From the NCBI GenBank assembly GCA_017938625.1, contig JAGBBD010000056.1:1-64000 (forward strand): 64,000 nt of DNA. The letters are read 5' to 3'. A program made the translations under genes and the position numbers. The notes beneath the pieces are model-generated. The model did not search any database and had not been told where the DNA came from. It saw nothing but the letters and a program-made list of their open reading frames with translations. This document shows positions 9,090-16,644 of this stretch, one piece after another (the first letter of the stretch is position 1; every line of letters begins with the position of its first letter). Source of the DNA: Oscillospiraceae bacterium. GTDB taxonomy: Bacteria; Bacillota; Clostridia; Oscillospirales; Oscillospiraceae.

Positions 9090-9737
9090 ATGATCATTAC
9101 TCAGAAGAAACCCATCGAAGAGCTGATGGCCATGGTCGGTGACGCAAAGCGCATCGGTATCGTTGGCTGCAGCAGCTGCGCCACTGCCTGTGCCACCGGC
9201 GGCCCCAAGGAAGTGGAAGCACTGAAGAAGTATCTGGAAGAGCAGGGCAAGACCGTTGTTGTCACCGGTGTTGCTGAATACTGCTGCATGAACCTGGGCG
9301 TCAAGGGCACTCTGAAGCCTTTCCAGGATCAGAACCTGGACTGCGTCATCGGCATGTCCTGCGGTGACGGCGTGCAGGTCGTTGCCAACAACATCAACGT
9401 TCCCGTCTATCCCTCCAACAACACCATGTTCCTGGGCGAAGCCAAGAAGCTGGGTCTGTTTGAGGAAGCCTGCCATCTGTGCGGCGACTGCGTGCTGGGT
9501 ACCACCGGCGGCGTGTGCCCCATTTCCCGCTGCGCCAAGAGCCTGGTCAACGGCCCCTGCGGCGGCGCCAAGAACGGCAAGTGCGAAGTCAATCCCGAAA
9601 ATGACTGCGCATGGATCCTGATCTACAACCGTCTGAAAGACACCAACCAGCTGGATAAGCTGTCCCAGCTCCGTAAGGACAAGGGCTACAAGGAAGTTGC
9701 TTATCCCAGAACCATCAACATTAGGGGGAAGAAATAA
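9090..9737 (+). CDS. metV: MetV-like methylenetetrahydrofolate reductase C-terminal/zinc-binding subunit
   Basis: Stand-alone version of the MTHFR C-terminal domain found beside MetF in acetogenic and related Clostridia. The 215-aa protein is Cys-rich: GIVGCSSCATACATGGPKE near the start, YCCMNLG, a CHLCGDCVLG...GVCPISRCAKS stretch, and NGPCGGAKNGKCE, consistent with iron-sulfur or zinc binding. It is translationally coupled to metF: its TAA and the metF ATG share an A. It is thought to let MetF reduce methylene-THF with ferredoxin- or NADH-linked electrons. Whether it serves one-carbon fixation or only methionine synthesis cannot be decided here, since no other Wood-Ljungdahl gene is in the window. 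Confidence 0.85.
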   Translation: MIITQKKPIEELMAMVGDAKRIGIVGCSSCATACATGGPKEVEALKKYLEEQGKTVVVTGVAEYCCMNLGVKGTLKPFQDQNLDCVIGMSCGDGVQVVANNINVPVYPSNNTMFLGEAKKLGLFEEACHLCGDCVLGTTGGVCPISRCAKSLVNGPCGGAKNGKCEVNPENDCAWILIYNRLKDTNQLDKLSQLRKDKGYKEVAYPRTINIRGKK

Positions 9738-10708
9738 TGAGCCTGTTAAAAGAAGCATTTGATAGCGGCAAATTTGGCGTCACCGCTGAAATGGCGCCTC
9801 CCAAGGGCTGGGACTTCTCTCATCAGCTGGCTGACGCTGAGCTGCTGAAGGGCAAGGTCCACGGCATCAACGTCACCGATATGCAGTCTGCTTCCATGAA
9901 GGCCACCTCTCTGGGTCTGTGCATCAAGCTGAAGCAGGCAGGCGCAGAGCCCATCATCCAGATGACCGGCCGCGACAGAAGCCGTATGGTCATCATGGGC
10001 GAAATGCTCTCTGCTTACTCCTTCGGGATCGACACCATGCTGGCTCTGACCGGCGACCATCCCACCGTTGGCGATATTCCCCAGTCCAAGCCCGTTTACG
10101 ATCTGGACTCCGTGGGTATTCTGAATATGCTCTCCACCATGGAAGCCACCGGCCGTGACTGCGGCGGCAACCCTCTGGCTGGCAACACCGTGGACAAGGA
10201 CTCCGGCGAGATCACCGACAAGTCCGCAACTCCCAGGTTCTATAAGGGCGCTTGCGTCACTCCCGTGTACGAGCCCATGTTCCTGCAGATCAACAAGCTG
10301 CGTCAGAAGGTTGACGCAGGTGCTGAGTACATCCAGACGCAGGGCATCTTCGATCTGGAATACTTCAAGCGCTTCATGGACGAAGTGGACAAGGCAGGCA
10401 TCAAGACCCATATTATGGCAGGTATCATTCCTCTGAAGGCTGCCGGTATGGCAAAGTACATGAATGAGAACGTTCCCGGCATCGCTGTTCCCCAGAACAT
10501 GATCGATCGTCTGGCAGCTGCTGCAGCTGAGGGCAAGGAAAAGGGCATCAAGGGCCTGCCCATGCAGATGGGTATCGAGATGGCAGCCGAAATGATCGCT
10601 GAGATCAAGGCACAGAACCTGTGCGACGGCGTGCACATCATGGCAATCGGCGCTGAAAAGAATGTCCCCATCATTCTGGAAAAGGCCGGCATCGACATCA
10701 GCAAGTAA
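9737..10708 (+). CDS. metF: 5,10-methylenetetrahydrofolate reductase MetF
   Basis: A TIM-barrel flavoprotein that reduces 5,10-methylene-THF to 5-methyl-THF, feeding methionine synthesis. The 323-aa sequence contains the family landmarks VTAEMAPPKG (substrate glutamate region), MTGRDRSR, MLALTGDHP and YIQTQGIFDLEYFKRF. It starts inside the stop of metV (TAATG), so the pair is probably made together in a fixed ratio. The gene ends 10 nt before a perfect intrinsic terminator. Length and motifs are normal for the short bacterial MetF type. Confidence 0.93.
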   Translation: MSLLKEAFDSGKFGVTAEMAPPKGWDFSHQLADAELLKGKVHGINVTDMQSASMKATSLGLCIKLKQAGAEPIIQMTGRDRSRMVIMGEMLSAYSFGIDTMLALTGDHPTVGDIPQSKPVYDLDSVGILNMLSTMEATGRDCGGNPLAGNTVDKDSGEITDKSATPRFYKGACVTPVYEPMFLQINKLRQKVDAGAEYIQTQGIFDLEYFKRFMDEVDKAGIKTHIMAGIIPLKAAGMAKYMNENVPGIAVPQNMIDRLAAAAAEGKEKGIKGLPMQMGIEMAAEMIAEIKAQNLCDGVHIMAIGAEKNVPIILEKAGIDISK

Positions 10709-10718
10709 ACAATAAAAA

Positions 10719-10747
10719 GAGCACCCGGATCACCGGGTGCTCTTTTA
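10719..10747 (+). terminator. Intrinsic terminator after metF
   Basis: Perfect 10-bp stem GAGCACCCGG / CCGGGTGCTC (10719-10728 with 10733-10742), loop ATCA, then TTTTATT. Confidence 0.93.
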
Positions 10748-10749
10748 TT

Positions 10750-11095
10750 CTAATTGACAATTGATAATTGACAATTGACAATGAATGTGTCGCTTCGCGA
10801 CGGATTTGAGATTTGCTGCGCACCAATGCCTCCCGGCTTCTGAGGGAGGTGGCAAAACCGCAGGTTTTGACGGAGGGAGAGAACGACTACCCCAAGGGCA
10901 CTTTATCGCTGCCTGCACCATAGGCTCCCTTGTGTAAAGGGAGCTGGCGCGCGTCAGCGCGACTGAGGGATTGTCAACCCCTCCGCCCCTTTGGGGCACC
11001 TCCCCTTACACAGGGGAGGCTTTATGACTGCACAGCAAAATTTCAATCGTCGGCTTTGCCCACACCACAATTGTCAATTGTAAACTGTTATTGTC
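10750..11095. repeat. Intergenic repeat mosaic upstream of dnaA
   Basis: A TTGACAATTG tail and GTCGCTTCGCGAC hairpin, a GGGAGGTGGCAAAACCGCAGG module, then a head-to-head pair: AGGCTCCCTTGTG...GAGGGATTG (10922-10973) facing CAACCCCTCCGCC...GGGGAGGCTTT (10974-11023). A second GTCGGC tail follows. The pair reappears in opposite order between gyrB and gyrA. Confidence 0.75.
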
Positions 11096-11100
11096 CATTG

Positions 11101-11130
11101 AAAAAAAGCCCCTTTTCCGGGGCTTTTTTT
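11101..11130. terminator. Bidirectional intrinsic terminator upstream of dnaA
   Basis: AAAAAAAGCCCC / GGGGCTTTTTTT around a TTTTCC loop. It insulates the dnaA promoter, which begins 2 nt later. Confidence 0.85.
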
Positions 11131-11131
11131 C

Positions 11132-11160
11132 TTGCTACACGGGCAAATTTATGGTATAAT
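11132..11160 (+). promoter_or_regulatory. dnaA promoter
   Basis: TTGCTA (11132-11137), a 17-nt spacer and a perfect TATAAT (11155-11160), 44 nt before the dnaA ATG. Confidence 0.75.
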
Positions 11161-11204
11161 TTATGTCGTATAACTATGTCTATTTTTACGGAAAGGAGCC
11201 GAAA

Positions 11205-12521
11205 ATGCAATCTCCCGATTATATTTGGGCGAAGGTTCTTGCCCACATGGAAAGCCTGCTGACAGCACCCATTATTTCCGCCTGGTTTGACGATGCAGAA
11301 GTGGTGGAAGTAACGGAAAAAGAGCTGATTTTATACTCTCCTTCGGAGTTCCGCCGAGAGATCATCCGCAACCGCTGCGTTCCTTATATCCAAAATGCTC
11401 TGCGTGAGATTTTCCAGATGGAAAATGTGGAGGTCACCGTTCTGGAAAAAGCCGAACGCGATGCCCATGTGGATGAAAGCTTCAAACATAAATTTTTGGA
11501 ATACAACCCCCAGTACACCTTTGACCGTTTCGTGGTGGGCCCTCCCAACCGCTTTGCCCATGCCACCGCCATCGCCGTGGCAAACCGCCCTGCGGAGGTC
11601 TACAACCCCTTGTTTATCTACGGCCCTTCCGGTCTTGGAAAGACCCATCTGCTCTATGCCATTGCAGGTGAGATCAGCTTCCACCATCCGGAATATAACA
11701 TTGTCTACATCAAGGGTGACCAGTTCACCAATGAGCTGATCCAGTCTTTGAAGGACGGAAAAAATGTGGAATTCCGCTCCAAATACCGCAATGCGGACTT
11801 GTTTTTGGTGGACGATGTCCAGTTCATTGCCGGTAAGGAACAGACGCAGGAAGAATTTTTCCACACCTTCAATACCCTTTTTGAAAACCACAAGCAGATC
11901 GTTCTGACCTCAGACCGTCCGCCCCATGAGATGCTCCGTCTGGAAGAGCGACTGAAAACACGCTTTGAGTGGGGCATTACGGCAGATATCCAGCCCCCCG
12001 ACTATGAGATGCGCGTTGCCATCATCCAGAATAAGTGCCACAACCTTGGTTTGGAGCTTCCCAACGACGTGGTGGCATACATTGCCGAAAACATTACCAA
12101 CAACATCCGCCAGATCGAAGGCACGGTGAAAAAGATCCGCGCTTACCACGACCTGACCGGCATGGATGTGAACGTTGCCAACGTGGCAAGAGTCATCAAG
12201 GATATGTACAAGGGCAAGTCCGATACCCTGCCCACACCGGATCTGATCATCAAGGAGACTGCCCGGTATTTCAACACCGACGCGGAGCTGCTCCGTGGTC
12301 TGCAGCGCAACAAGGGCATTGCCGAAGCGCGCCACGTTGCCATGTATCTGGTGAGAAAGATGACCAACCTCTCCCTGCCGGATGCCGGCAGAGAATTTAA
12401 CCGCGACCATACCACAGTCCTCAGCGCCGTCAAGAAGATCGAAACGGCTCTGGCTGATCCCAGAAATCCCATGAATGACACCATCCGCGATATCATGGAG
12501 AATGTGAACAACAAGCTGTAA
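11205..12521 (+). CDS. dnaA: Chromosomal replication initiator DnaA
   Basis: AAA+ ATPase that binds DnaA boxes and melts oriC. The 438-aa protein has a short domain I, a linker, an AAA+ core with Walker A GPSGLGKTHLLYAI and Walker B LFLVDDVQF, and a C-terminal helix-turn-helix domain with the signature REFNRDHTTVLSAVKKIE. AAAGGAG lies 6-8 nt before the chosen ATG (11205); in-frame codons back to 11163 overlap the promoter region and are not translated. oriC follows directly. The rpmH-rnpA-yidC cluster usual upstream of dnaA in Firmicutes is absent; metV-metF are there instead. Confidence 0.97.
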   Translation: MQSPDYIWAKVLAHMESLLTAPIISAWFDDAEVVEVTEKELILYSPSEFRREIIRNRCVPYIQNALREIFQMENVEVTVLEKAERDAHVDESFKHKFLEYNPQYTFDRFVVGPPNRFAHATAIAVANRPAEVYNPLFIYGPSGLGKTHLLYAIAGEISFHHPEYNIVYIKGDQFTNELIQSLKDGKNVEFRSKYRNADLFLVDDVQFIAGKEQTQEEFFHTFNTLFENHKQIVLTSDRPPHEMLRLEERLKTRFEWGITADIQPPDYEMRVAIIQNKCHNLGLELPNDVVAYIAENITNNIRQIEGTVKKIRAYHDLTGMDVNVANVARVIKDMYKGKSDTLPTPDLIIKETARYFNTDAELLRGLQRNKGIAEARHVAMYLVRKMTNLSLPDAGREFNRDHTTVLSAVKKIETALADPRNPMNDTIRDIMENVNNKL

Positions 12522-12570
12522 AATAATGCTGAATGCTGAGTGATGAATGCTGAATTGGCTGCGCAGCAGC

Positions 12571-12625
12571 AAAGGCTCCCTTGTGTAAAGGGAGCTGTCA
12601 CGGCGAAGCCGTGACTGAGGGATTG
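12571..12625. repeat. Palindromic repeat module, copy 1 of an identical pair
   Basis: Starts AAAGGCTCCC and ends GAGGGATTG, with hairpins CTCCCTTGTGTAAAGGGAG and GTCACGGCGAAGCCGTGAC. Identical to 14104-14158, including the preceding GAATTGGCTGCGCAGCAGC, so the pair brackets oriC-dnaN. Confidence 0.85.
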
Positions 12626-12687
12626 TATACGCACCACCGATACTGCCTGCAACTCTGCATTATGCATTCTGCATTTTCCCCACCCCC

Positions 12688-12927
12688 TGTGGAATGTGGA
12701 AAACTTTCTGTGGAAAAGGCTGCATATCTAAATCTCAAAAATCGACCTGTGGAAAAGTAATTTTTTCTCCACACCCCCCTGTGGAAACGCATTCCTTGAT
12801 TTTCAAGGCTTTGACCCGGTTTTCCACATAACGATCGACCTACTGCTTACTACTGCTATATTTATTCTTTCTCTCTCTATAAAGAATAGAAATTTATCTT
12901 TTTTATCTATTCCATCCCTGTGGAAAA
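12688..12927 (+). other. oriC: DnaA-box cluster and AT-rich tract between dnaA and dnaN
   Basis: Eight 9-mers match TTTTCCACA or its complement with at most two changes: 12688-12696, 12695-12703, 12709-12717, 12748-12756, 12765-12773, 12780-12788, 12820-12828 and 12919-12927. Five are perfect. A region poor in G and C (about 12850-12910), suited to unwinding, lies between the last two. Position between dnaA and dnaN is the usual place for a Firmicute origin. Confidence 0.88.
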
Positions 12928-12943
12928 CATCAGGAGGTTTTTT

Positions 12944-14062
12944 ATGATCAAATTTACCTGCGAACGAGCATTGCTGGTCAATGCTCTGTCTGTCGCCTCT
13001 CACACTGTTTCTCCCAAGAGCCCCATTGCCGCTCTGGAGGGTATCCATATCCATGCCGGTGTGAAGCTGTATGTTTCCGGTTATAATCTGGAAACAGGCA
13101 TTACTGTCACCGTTCCTGCCGAGATCAAGGAGCAGGGCAAGTGCGTCATGCCTGCCAGACTGTTCTTTGATATTATCCGTAAAATGCCCGATGATGAAGT
13201 TTCTGTGACGGTGGATGAAAACTTTAAGGTCTCCATCCGCGGTGAGATCTCCTCCTTTACCATTTCCGCCATGACAGCCGAGGATTATCCCGAGCTGCCC
13301 GATGTGGAATATGATAATGAATTTATTTTGCCCCAGAAGGCGCTGCGTGAGCTGATCGGCGGTACTCTCTTCTGCGTCAGTGAAGACCGCAGCCGCCGTC
13401 CCATTTATACCGGCGCTTTGATGGAAGTGGCACACGAGAGCATCACCATGGTCTCCATTGACGGTTTCCGTCTTGCCATGCGCAGATATTTCTTTGATAA
13501 GCCCATCGAGCGCGCCTGTAAGTTCGTCGTGCCCTCTTCCGCGTTGAAGGAAGTGGAAAAGATTCTGGATGAAAGCGATGATCCTGCCGCCTTTACCCTC
13601 GGCAAAAAATATATTCTCTTCAAGGTCGGTGCCGTGACGTTGGTCTGCCGCCGTCTGGAGGGCGATTTTGGCGACTGGCGGCAGTTTGTGCCCCAGCAGA
13701 ACCCCATCTTGCTCACGGCAGCCAGAACAAAGCTGATCGCCACCATCGACCGTGTTGGTCTGCTGGTTTCGGAAAAGTTCAAGAGCCCCATCCGCTGCAT
13801 GTTCTCTTATAACAAAGCGGAATTCCGCACAGTCAACAACATGGGCGATGCCTATGATGTGTGTGACATTGCCGGTGACGGCAAGGAGCTGGAGATCGGC
13901 TTCAACTGCCGGTATCTGATCGATGCACTGAAAGCAAGCTCCGGTGACGAAGTGGTGCTGGAACTGAGCAACGGTCTGAGCCCCATCGTGATCACCCCCT
14001 GCGACGGCAGCGAAAAGTTTGCCTATATGGTCCTGCCCGTGCGCCTGAAAGCAGAGCAGTAA
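12944..14062 (+). CDS. dnaN: DNA polymerase III sliding clamp (beta subunit)
   Basis: The ring-shaped clamp tethers the replicative polymerase to DNA. The 372-aa length and three-domain pattern are standard: MIKFTCERALLVNALSVASHTV at the start, the middle IRKMPDDEVSV and RRPIYTGALMEV regions, and the C-terminal SDG-like DGSEKFAYMVLPVRL end that closes the clamp. AGGAGG at 12932-12937 is 6 nt before the ATG. A DnaA box (12919-12927) sits just upstream, so origin function and dnaN expression are physically linked. After the gene comes a 394-nt repeat-filled gap before yaaA. Confidence 0.96.
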   Translation: MIKFTCERALLVNALSVASHTVSPKSPIAALEGIHIHAGVKLYVSGYNLETGITVTVPAEIKEQGKCVMPARLFFDIIRKMPDDEVSVTVDENFKVSIRGEISSFTISAMTAEDYPELPDVEYDNEFILPQKALRELIGGTLFCVSEDRSRRPIYTGALMEVAHESITMVSIDGFRLAMRRYFFDKPIERACKFVVPSSALKEVEKILDESDDPAAFTLGKKYILFKVGAVTLVCRRLEGDFGDWRQFVPQQNPILLTAARTKLIATIDRVGLLVSEKFKSPIRCMFSYNKAEFRTVNNMGDAYDVCDIAGDGKELEIGFNCRYLIDALKASSGDEVVLELSNGLSPIVITPCDGSEKFAYMVLPVRLKAEQ

Positions 14063-14103
14063 AGAATGCTGAATGCTGAAGGCTGAATTGGCTGCGCAGC
14101 AGC

Positions 14104-14440
14104 AAAGGCTCCCTTGTGTAAAGGGAGCTGTCACGGCGAAGCCGTGACTGAGGGATTGTGTACGCACCATCGTCACTGCCTGCACCGGGCGATCGCAGAT
14201 CGCCCCTACGAATGCCCCACGCACGGCCGTTTTATGGATGTCATTGCGAGGCTTCGGAGAAGCCGTGGCAATCTAAAAACCTTTCCGCACAGTACGCAGC
14301 TGCGTCAGATGGCGATACTGCCTTTAGATTGCCACGGTCGCTGCGCTCCCTCGCAATGACAAGTGTGGTACGCACTGCGTTCCAAAATCCGTCGCGAAGC
14401 GACACATCCATTGTCCATTGTCAATTATCAATTGTCAATT
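14104..14440. repeat. Intergenic repeat mosaic between dnaN and yaaA
   Basis: Holds copy 2 of the AAAGGCTCCC module (14104-14158), a GGGCGATCGCAGATCGCCC palindrome (14187-14205), and an inverted pair TGTCATTGCGAGG...CCTCGCAATGACA spanning about 14239-14362. The final GTCGCGAAGCGAC hairpin with TTGTCAATT tail ends 20 nt before the yaaA ATG. No gene is seen. Confidence 0.78.
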
Positions 14441-14456
14441 TTCTAAGGAGTTTCCT

Positions 14457-14708
14457 ATGAAAGTACGTGTTACCAAACGTCCTGCCAATATGGAAAAAAT
14501 TCCGATTCATACGGAGTTTATCAAGCTGCAGGACTTTCTGAAATTTGCCAACGCTGTGGAATCCGGCGGCATGGCAAAAAATATGATCGTCAATGAAGAA
14601 GTAAAAGTCAACGGGGAAGTCTGCACCATGCGCGGCAAAAAGCTGCGTCCCGGTGACCGTGTGGAATTCATGGGCGTGTGTTACGAAGTGACCAATGAAG
14701 ATCCGTGA
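14457..14708 (+). CDS. yaaA: S4-domain RNA-binding protein YaaA (RlbA-like)
   Basis: An 83-aa single S4 domain protein that commonly lies between dnaN and recF in Firmicutes. The sequence [21 protein letters not shown]...[23 protein letters not shown] is a full S4 RNA-binding fold. AAGGAG precedes the ATG at 14457 by 6 nt. Its last 14 nt overlap the start of recF, so recF is probably translated by coupling. The precise RNA target is not known; ribosome-related roles have been proposed for the family. Confidence 0.9.
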   Translation: MKVRVTKRPANMEKIPIHTEFIKLQDFLKFANAVESGGMAKNMIVNEEVKVNGEVCTMRGKKLRPGDRVEFMGVCYEVTNEDP

Positions 14709-15795
14709 ATTGTCCCTGCGTGGATTTCGCAATTATGAAGAACTTCGGCTGAGTCCCGTCAGCGGTGTCAATCTGATCTTGGGCGACAATGCCCAGGGCA
14801 AGACCAATCTGCTGGAGGGCATCAGCTATCTTTCCACAGGTCACGGTTTCCGCACCAGAAAAGAGGCAGAGCTGATCCGCTTCGGCGCGGACTTTGCAGA
14901 TCTGGAAGCCACGGTCTTTTCCGGGGATCGGGATCAGCAGCTGCGAGCCGTACTCTTTGCCGGCAGAAAGCCGCGGCAGCTGTATCTTGGCGGCGTGAAG
15001 CAAAAGACCTTTGCCGGCTTTCAGGGGCTGCTGACCACGGTGCTGTTCTGCCCCGAGGATCTGATGGTCTTAAAGACCGGCGCATCCTGCCGCAGAAGGC
15101 TGCTGGATCATGCCCTGTGTCAGCTGCGTCCCGGCTATGAGAAGGCTCTGACGGAATATAACCGTCTTTTGGAGCACAAATCCCGCATTTTAAAGGATTT
15201 CCGGGAATTTCCGTCTCTTGCCGATACCCTGCCGGACTTCAACCTGCGCATGGCGCAGCTTGGGTCTGTGATCATCGGCTACCGTGCCAACTTTCTGGAA
15301 AAGCTGGATCGGTGCACGGCGAGGTATCATCTGGAGTTTTCCGGCGGCAGAGAGCAGCTGAAGCTGCACTACAAGACCGTGTCCACGATTTTGGACCCAA
15401 AATGTGGCAGAATAGAATTGGAGCAAAGAATTTTGGAGCACCAGGAGAGCCACCTGCGTGCTGAGCTGGAATCCGGTCAATGTCTGACCGGCCCCCACAA
15501 GGATGACTTCGATGTGGAGCTGGACGGCATTTCCCTCAAAGCCTTCGGCTCACAGGGTCAGACCAGAACGGCTGCCATCAGCCTGAAACTTGCCGAACGG
15601 GAGATCTTCCGGGAGGACACGGGCGAAGAGCCTGTGCTGCTTTTGGATGATGTGCTCTCCGAGCTGGATGCAAGACGGCAGGACTTTGTGCTCAACCAGA
15701 TCAAAACGGGACAGGTGTTTATCACCTGCTGCGAAAAAGACCGTCTGACCGATCTTGGCGAGGTTTTCATGATCGAGGGAGGATGTCTGAAATAA
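14695..15795 (+). CDS. recF: DNA replication and repair protein RecF
   Basis: SMC-like ATPase that loads RecA at gapped DNA. The 366-aa protein has Walker [13 protein letters not shown] near residue 30, the conserved [11 protein letters not shown], the ABC-like signature [18 protein letters not shown], and Walker [19 protein letters not shown]. The ATG lies inside yaaA (14 nt overlap) with GTGACCAATG context rather than a strong SD, consistent with translational coupling. The stop TAA shares its last A with the preferred remB start. Confidence 0.95.
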   Translation: MKIRELSLRGFRNYEELRLSPVSGVNLILGDNAQGKTNLLEGISYLSTGHGFRTRKEAELIRFGADFADLEATVFSGDRDQQLRAVLFAGRKPRQLYLGGVKQKTFAGFQGLLTTVLFCPEDLMVLKTGASCRRRLLDHALCQLRPGYEKALTEYNRLLEHKSRILKDFREFPSLADTLPDFNLRMAQLGSVIIGYRANFLEKLDRCTARYHLEFSGGREQLKLHYKTVSTILDPKCGRIELEQRILEHQESHLRAELESGQCLTGPHKDDFDVELDGISLKAFGSQGQTRTAAISLKLAEREIFREDTGEEPVLLLDDVLSELDARRQDFVLNQIKTGQVFITCCEKDRLTDLGEVFMIEGGCLK

Positions 15796-16040
15796 TGTAT
15801 ATTCCCATTGGCTCTGATATGTCTGTCCGGGACAGATCCATCATCGGCATCTTTGATCTGGACAACACCACCTACAGCAAACACACACGGGCGTTTTTAT
15901 CCCGCGCCGAGCAAAACGGCGAAGTTATCACTGTGTGTGACGATCTTCCAAAATCCTTCATCCTCACAGAAGAATACGCCATGGATCGGGTGTACCTGTG
16001 CCAGTTTGCCTCCACCGCGCTGGAGAAGAGGATGAAATGA
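15795..16040 (+). CDS. remB: Extracellular matrix regulator RemB (DUF370)
   Basis: An 81-aa DUF370 protein found between recF and gyrB in many Bacillota; in Bacillus the related RemA is a DNA-binding activator of matrix and osmoprotection genes. The sequence [24 protein letters not shown] followed by VITVCDDLPKSFILTEE matches the family. The ATG at 15795 overlaps the recF stop (TAATG) and follows GGGAGG by 12 nt. A second in-frame ATG at 15783 directly abuts that SD and is less likely. It overlaps the next gene by ATGA. Confidence 0.88.
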   Translation: MYIPIGSDMSVRDRSIIGIFDLDNTTYSKHTRAFLSRAEQNGEVITVCDDLPKSFILTEEYAMDRVYLCQFASTALEKRMK

Positions 16041-16423
16041 ATATTCAAAAAAACGCACAAGTTCTTCGAAAGAACATGACAAAAGAAGAACGGCACTTAT
16101 GGTATGACTGTCTGAAACATCTGGATGAGACTGTGAAACGGCAGTTTGTCATAGGCCCGTATATCGTTGATTTTTATTGTGCAAGTGCTGCGCTTGTCAT
16201 TGAACTCGACGGCAGTCAGCATTACGAAAATGAGGGAAAACAAAATGACCTTATCCGGGATGCGTATTTAAGCAATCTTGGGCTTTTGGTAAAGCGTTAT
16301 TCCAATCATGAAATCCATACGCAGTTTAAAAGTGTATGTGAAGATATTTATGAGACCGTGACAAAACGTAAGAATATGCCCATAAAAGGGAAAGTATCAC
16401 GGCAAAAGCAAAATGAAAAATAG
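16037..16423 (+). CDS. DUF559 (Vsr/PD-(D/E)XK-like) nuclease-fold protein
   Basis: A 128-aa DUF559 protein, related in fold to very-short-patch-repair endonucleases. Visible family landmarks are LRKNMTKEERHLWYDCLK at the start, IVDFYCASAALVIELDGSQH in the core (Asp and Glu of the PD-(D/E)XK-type site), and LVKRYSNHEI. It begins in the remB stop (ATGA) with GAAGAGG upstream, so it is made from the recF-remB message. Codon use is visibly more AT-rich than gyrB or recF, suggesting later acquisition. Function is unknown: a housekeeping DNA-repair helper or a passenger gene are both possible. Confidence 0.82.
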   Translation: MNIQKNAQVLRKNMTKEERHLWYDCLKHLDETVKRQFVIGPYIVDFYCASAALVIELDGSQHYENEGKQNDLIRDAYLSNLGLLVKRYSNHEIHTQFKSVCEDIYETVTKRKNMPIKGKVSRQKQNEK

Positions 16424-16430
16424 CACCCTT

Positions 16431-16611
16431 AAGCCTTCCCCTCTCAGGGGAAGGTGGCACGGCGAAGCCGTGACGGATGAGGTGACCGCATGTGCCCTCG
16501 TTGTACCTGCACGACCTCATCAGTCAGCCTGACGGCTGCCAGCTGAAGGTGAATTGCCGCAAAGCGGCAAGAGAAGCTGCCCTGGGGCATCTCCTGAAAG
16601 GAGAAGCCTTT
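16431..16611. repeat. Head-to-head palindromic repeats upstream of gyrB
   Basis: AAGCCTTCCCC...GATGAGGTG (16431-16484) faces a mirrored GACCTCATCAG...GGAGAAGCCTTT (about 16513-16611). The right copy is split by an extra stretch containing GCCGCAAAGCGGC. Its last bases provide AAAGGAG directly before an in-frame ATG (16612) of gyrB. Confidence 0.75.
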
Positions 16612-16644
16612 ATGCCAAACAAGGAAGCCTTTAAGGAGGTTTGT

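Noticed and set aside
12811..12944. Separate dnaN promoter
   Set aside because: TATATT-like sequences exist in the AT-rich part of oriC but none has a convincing -35 at 16-18 nt.
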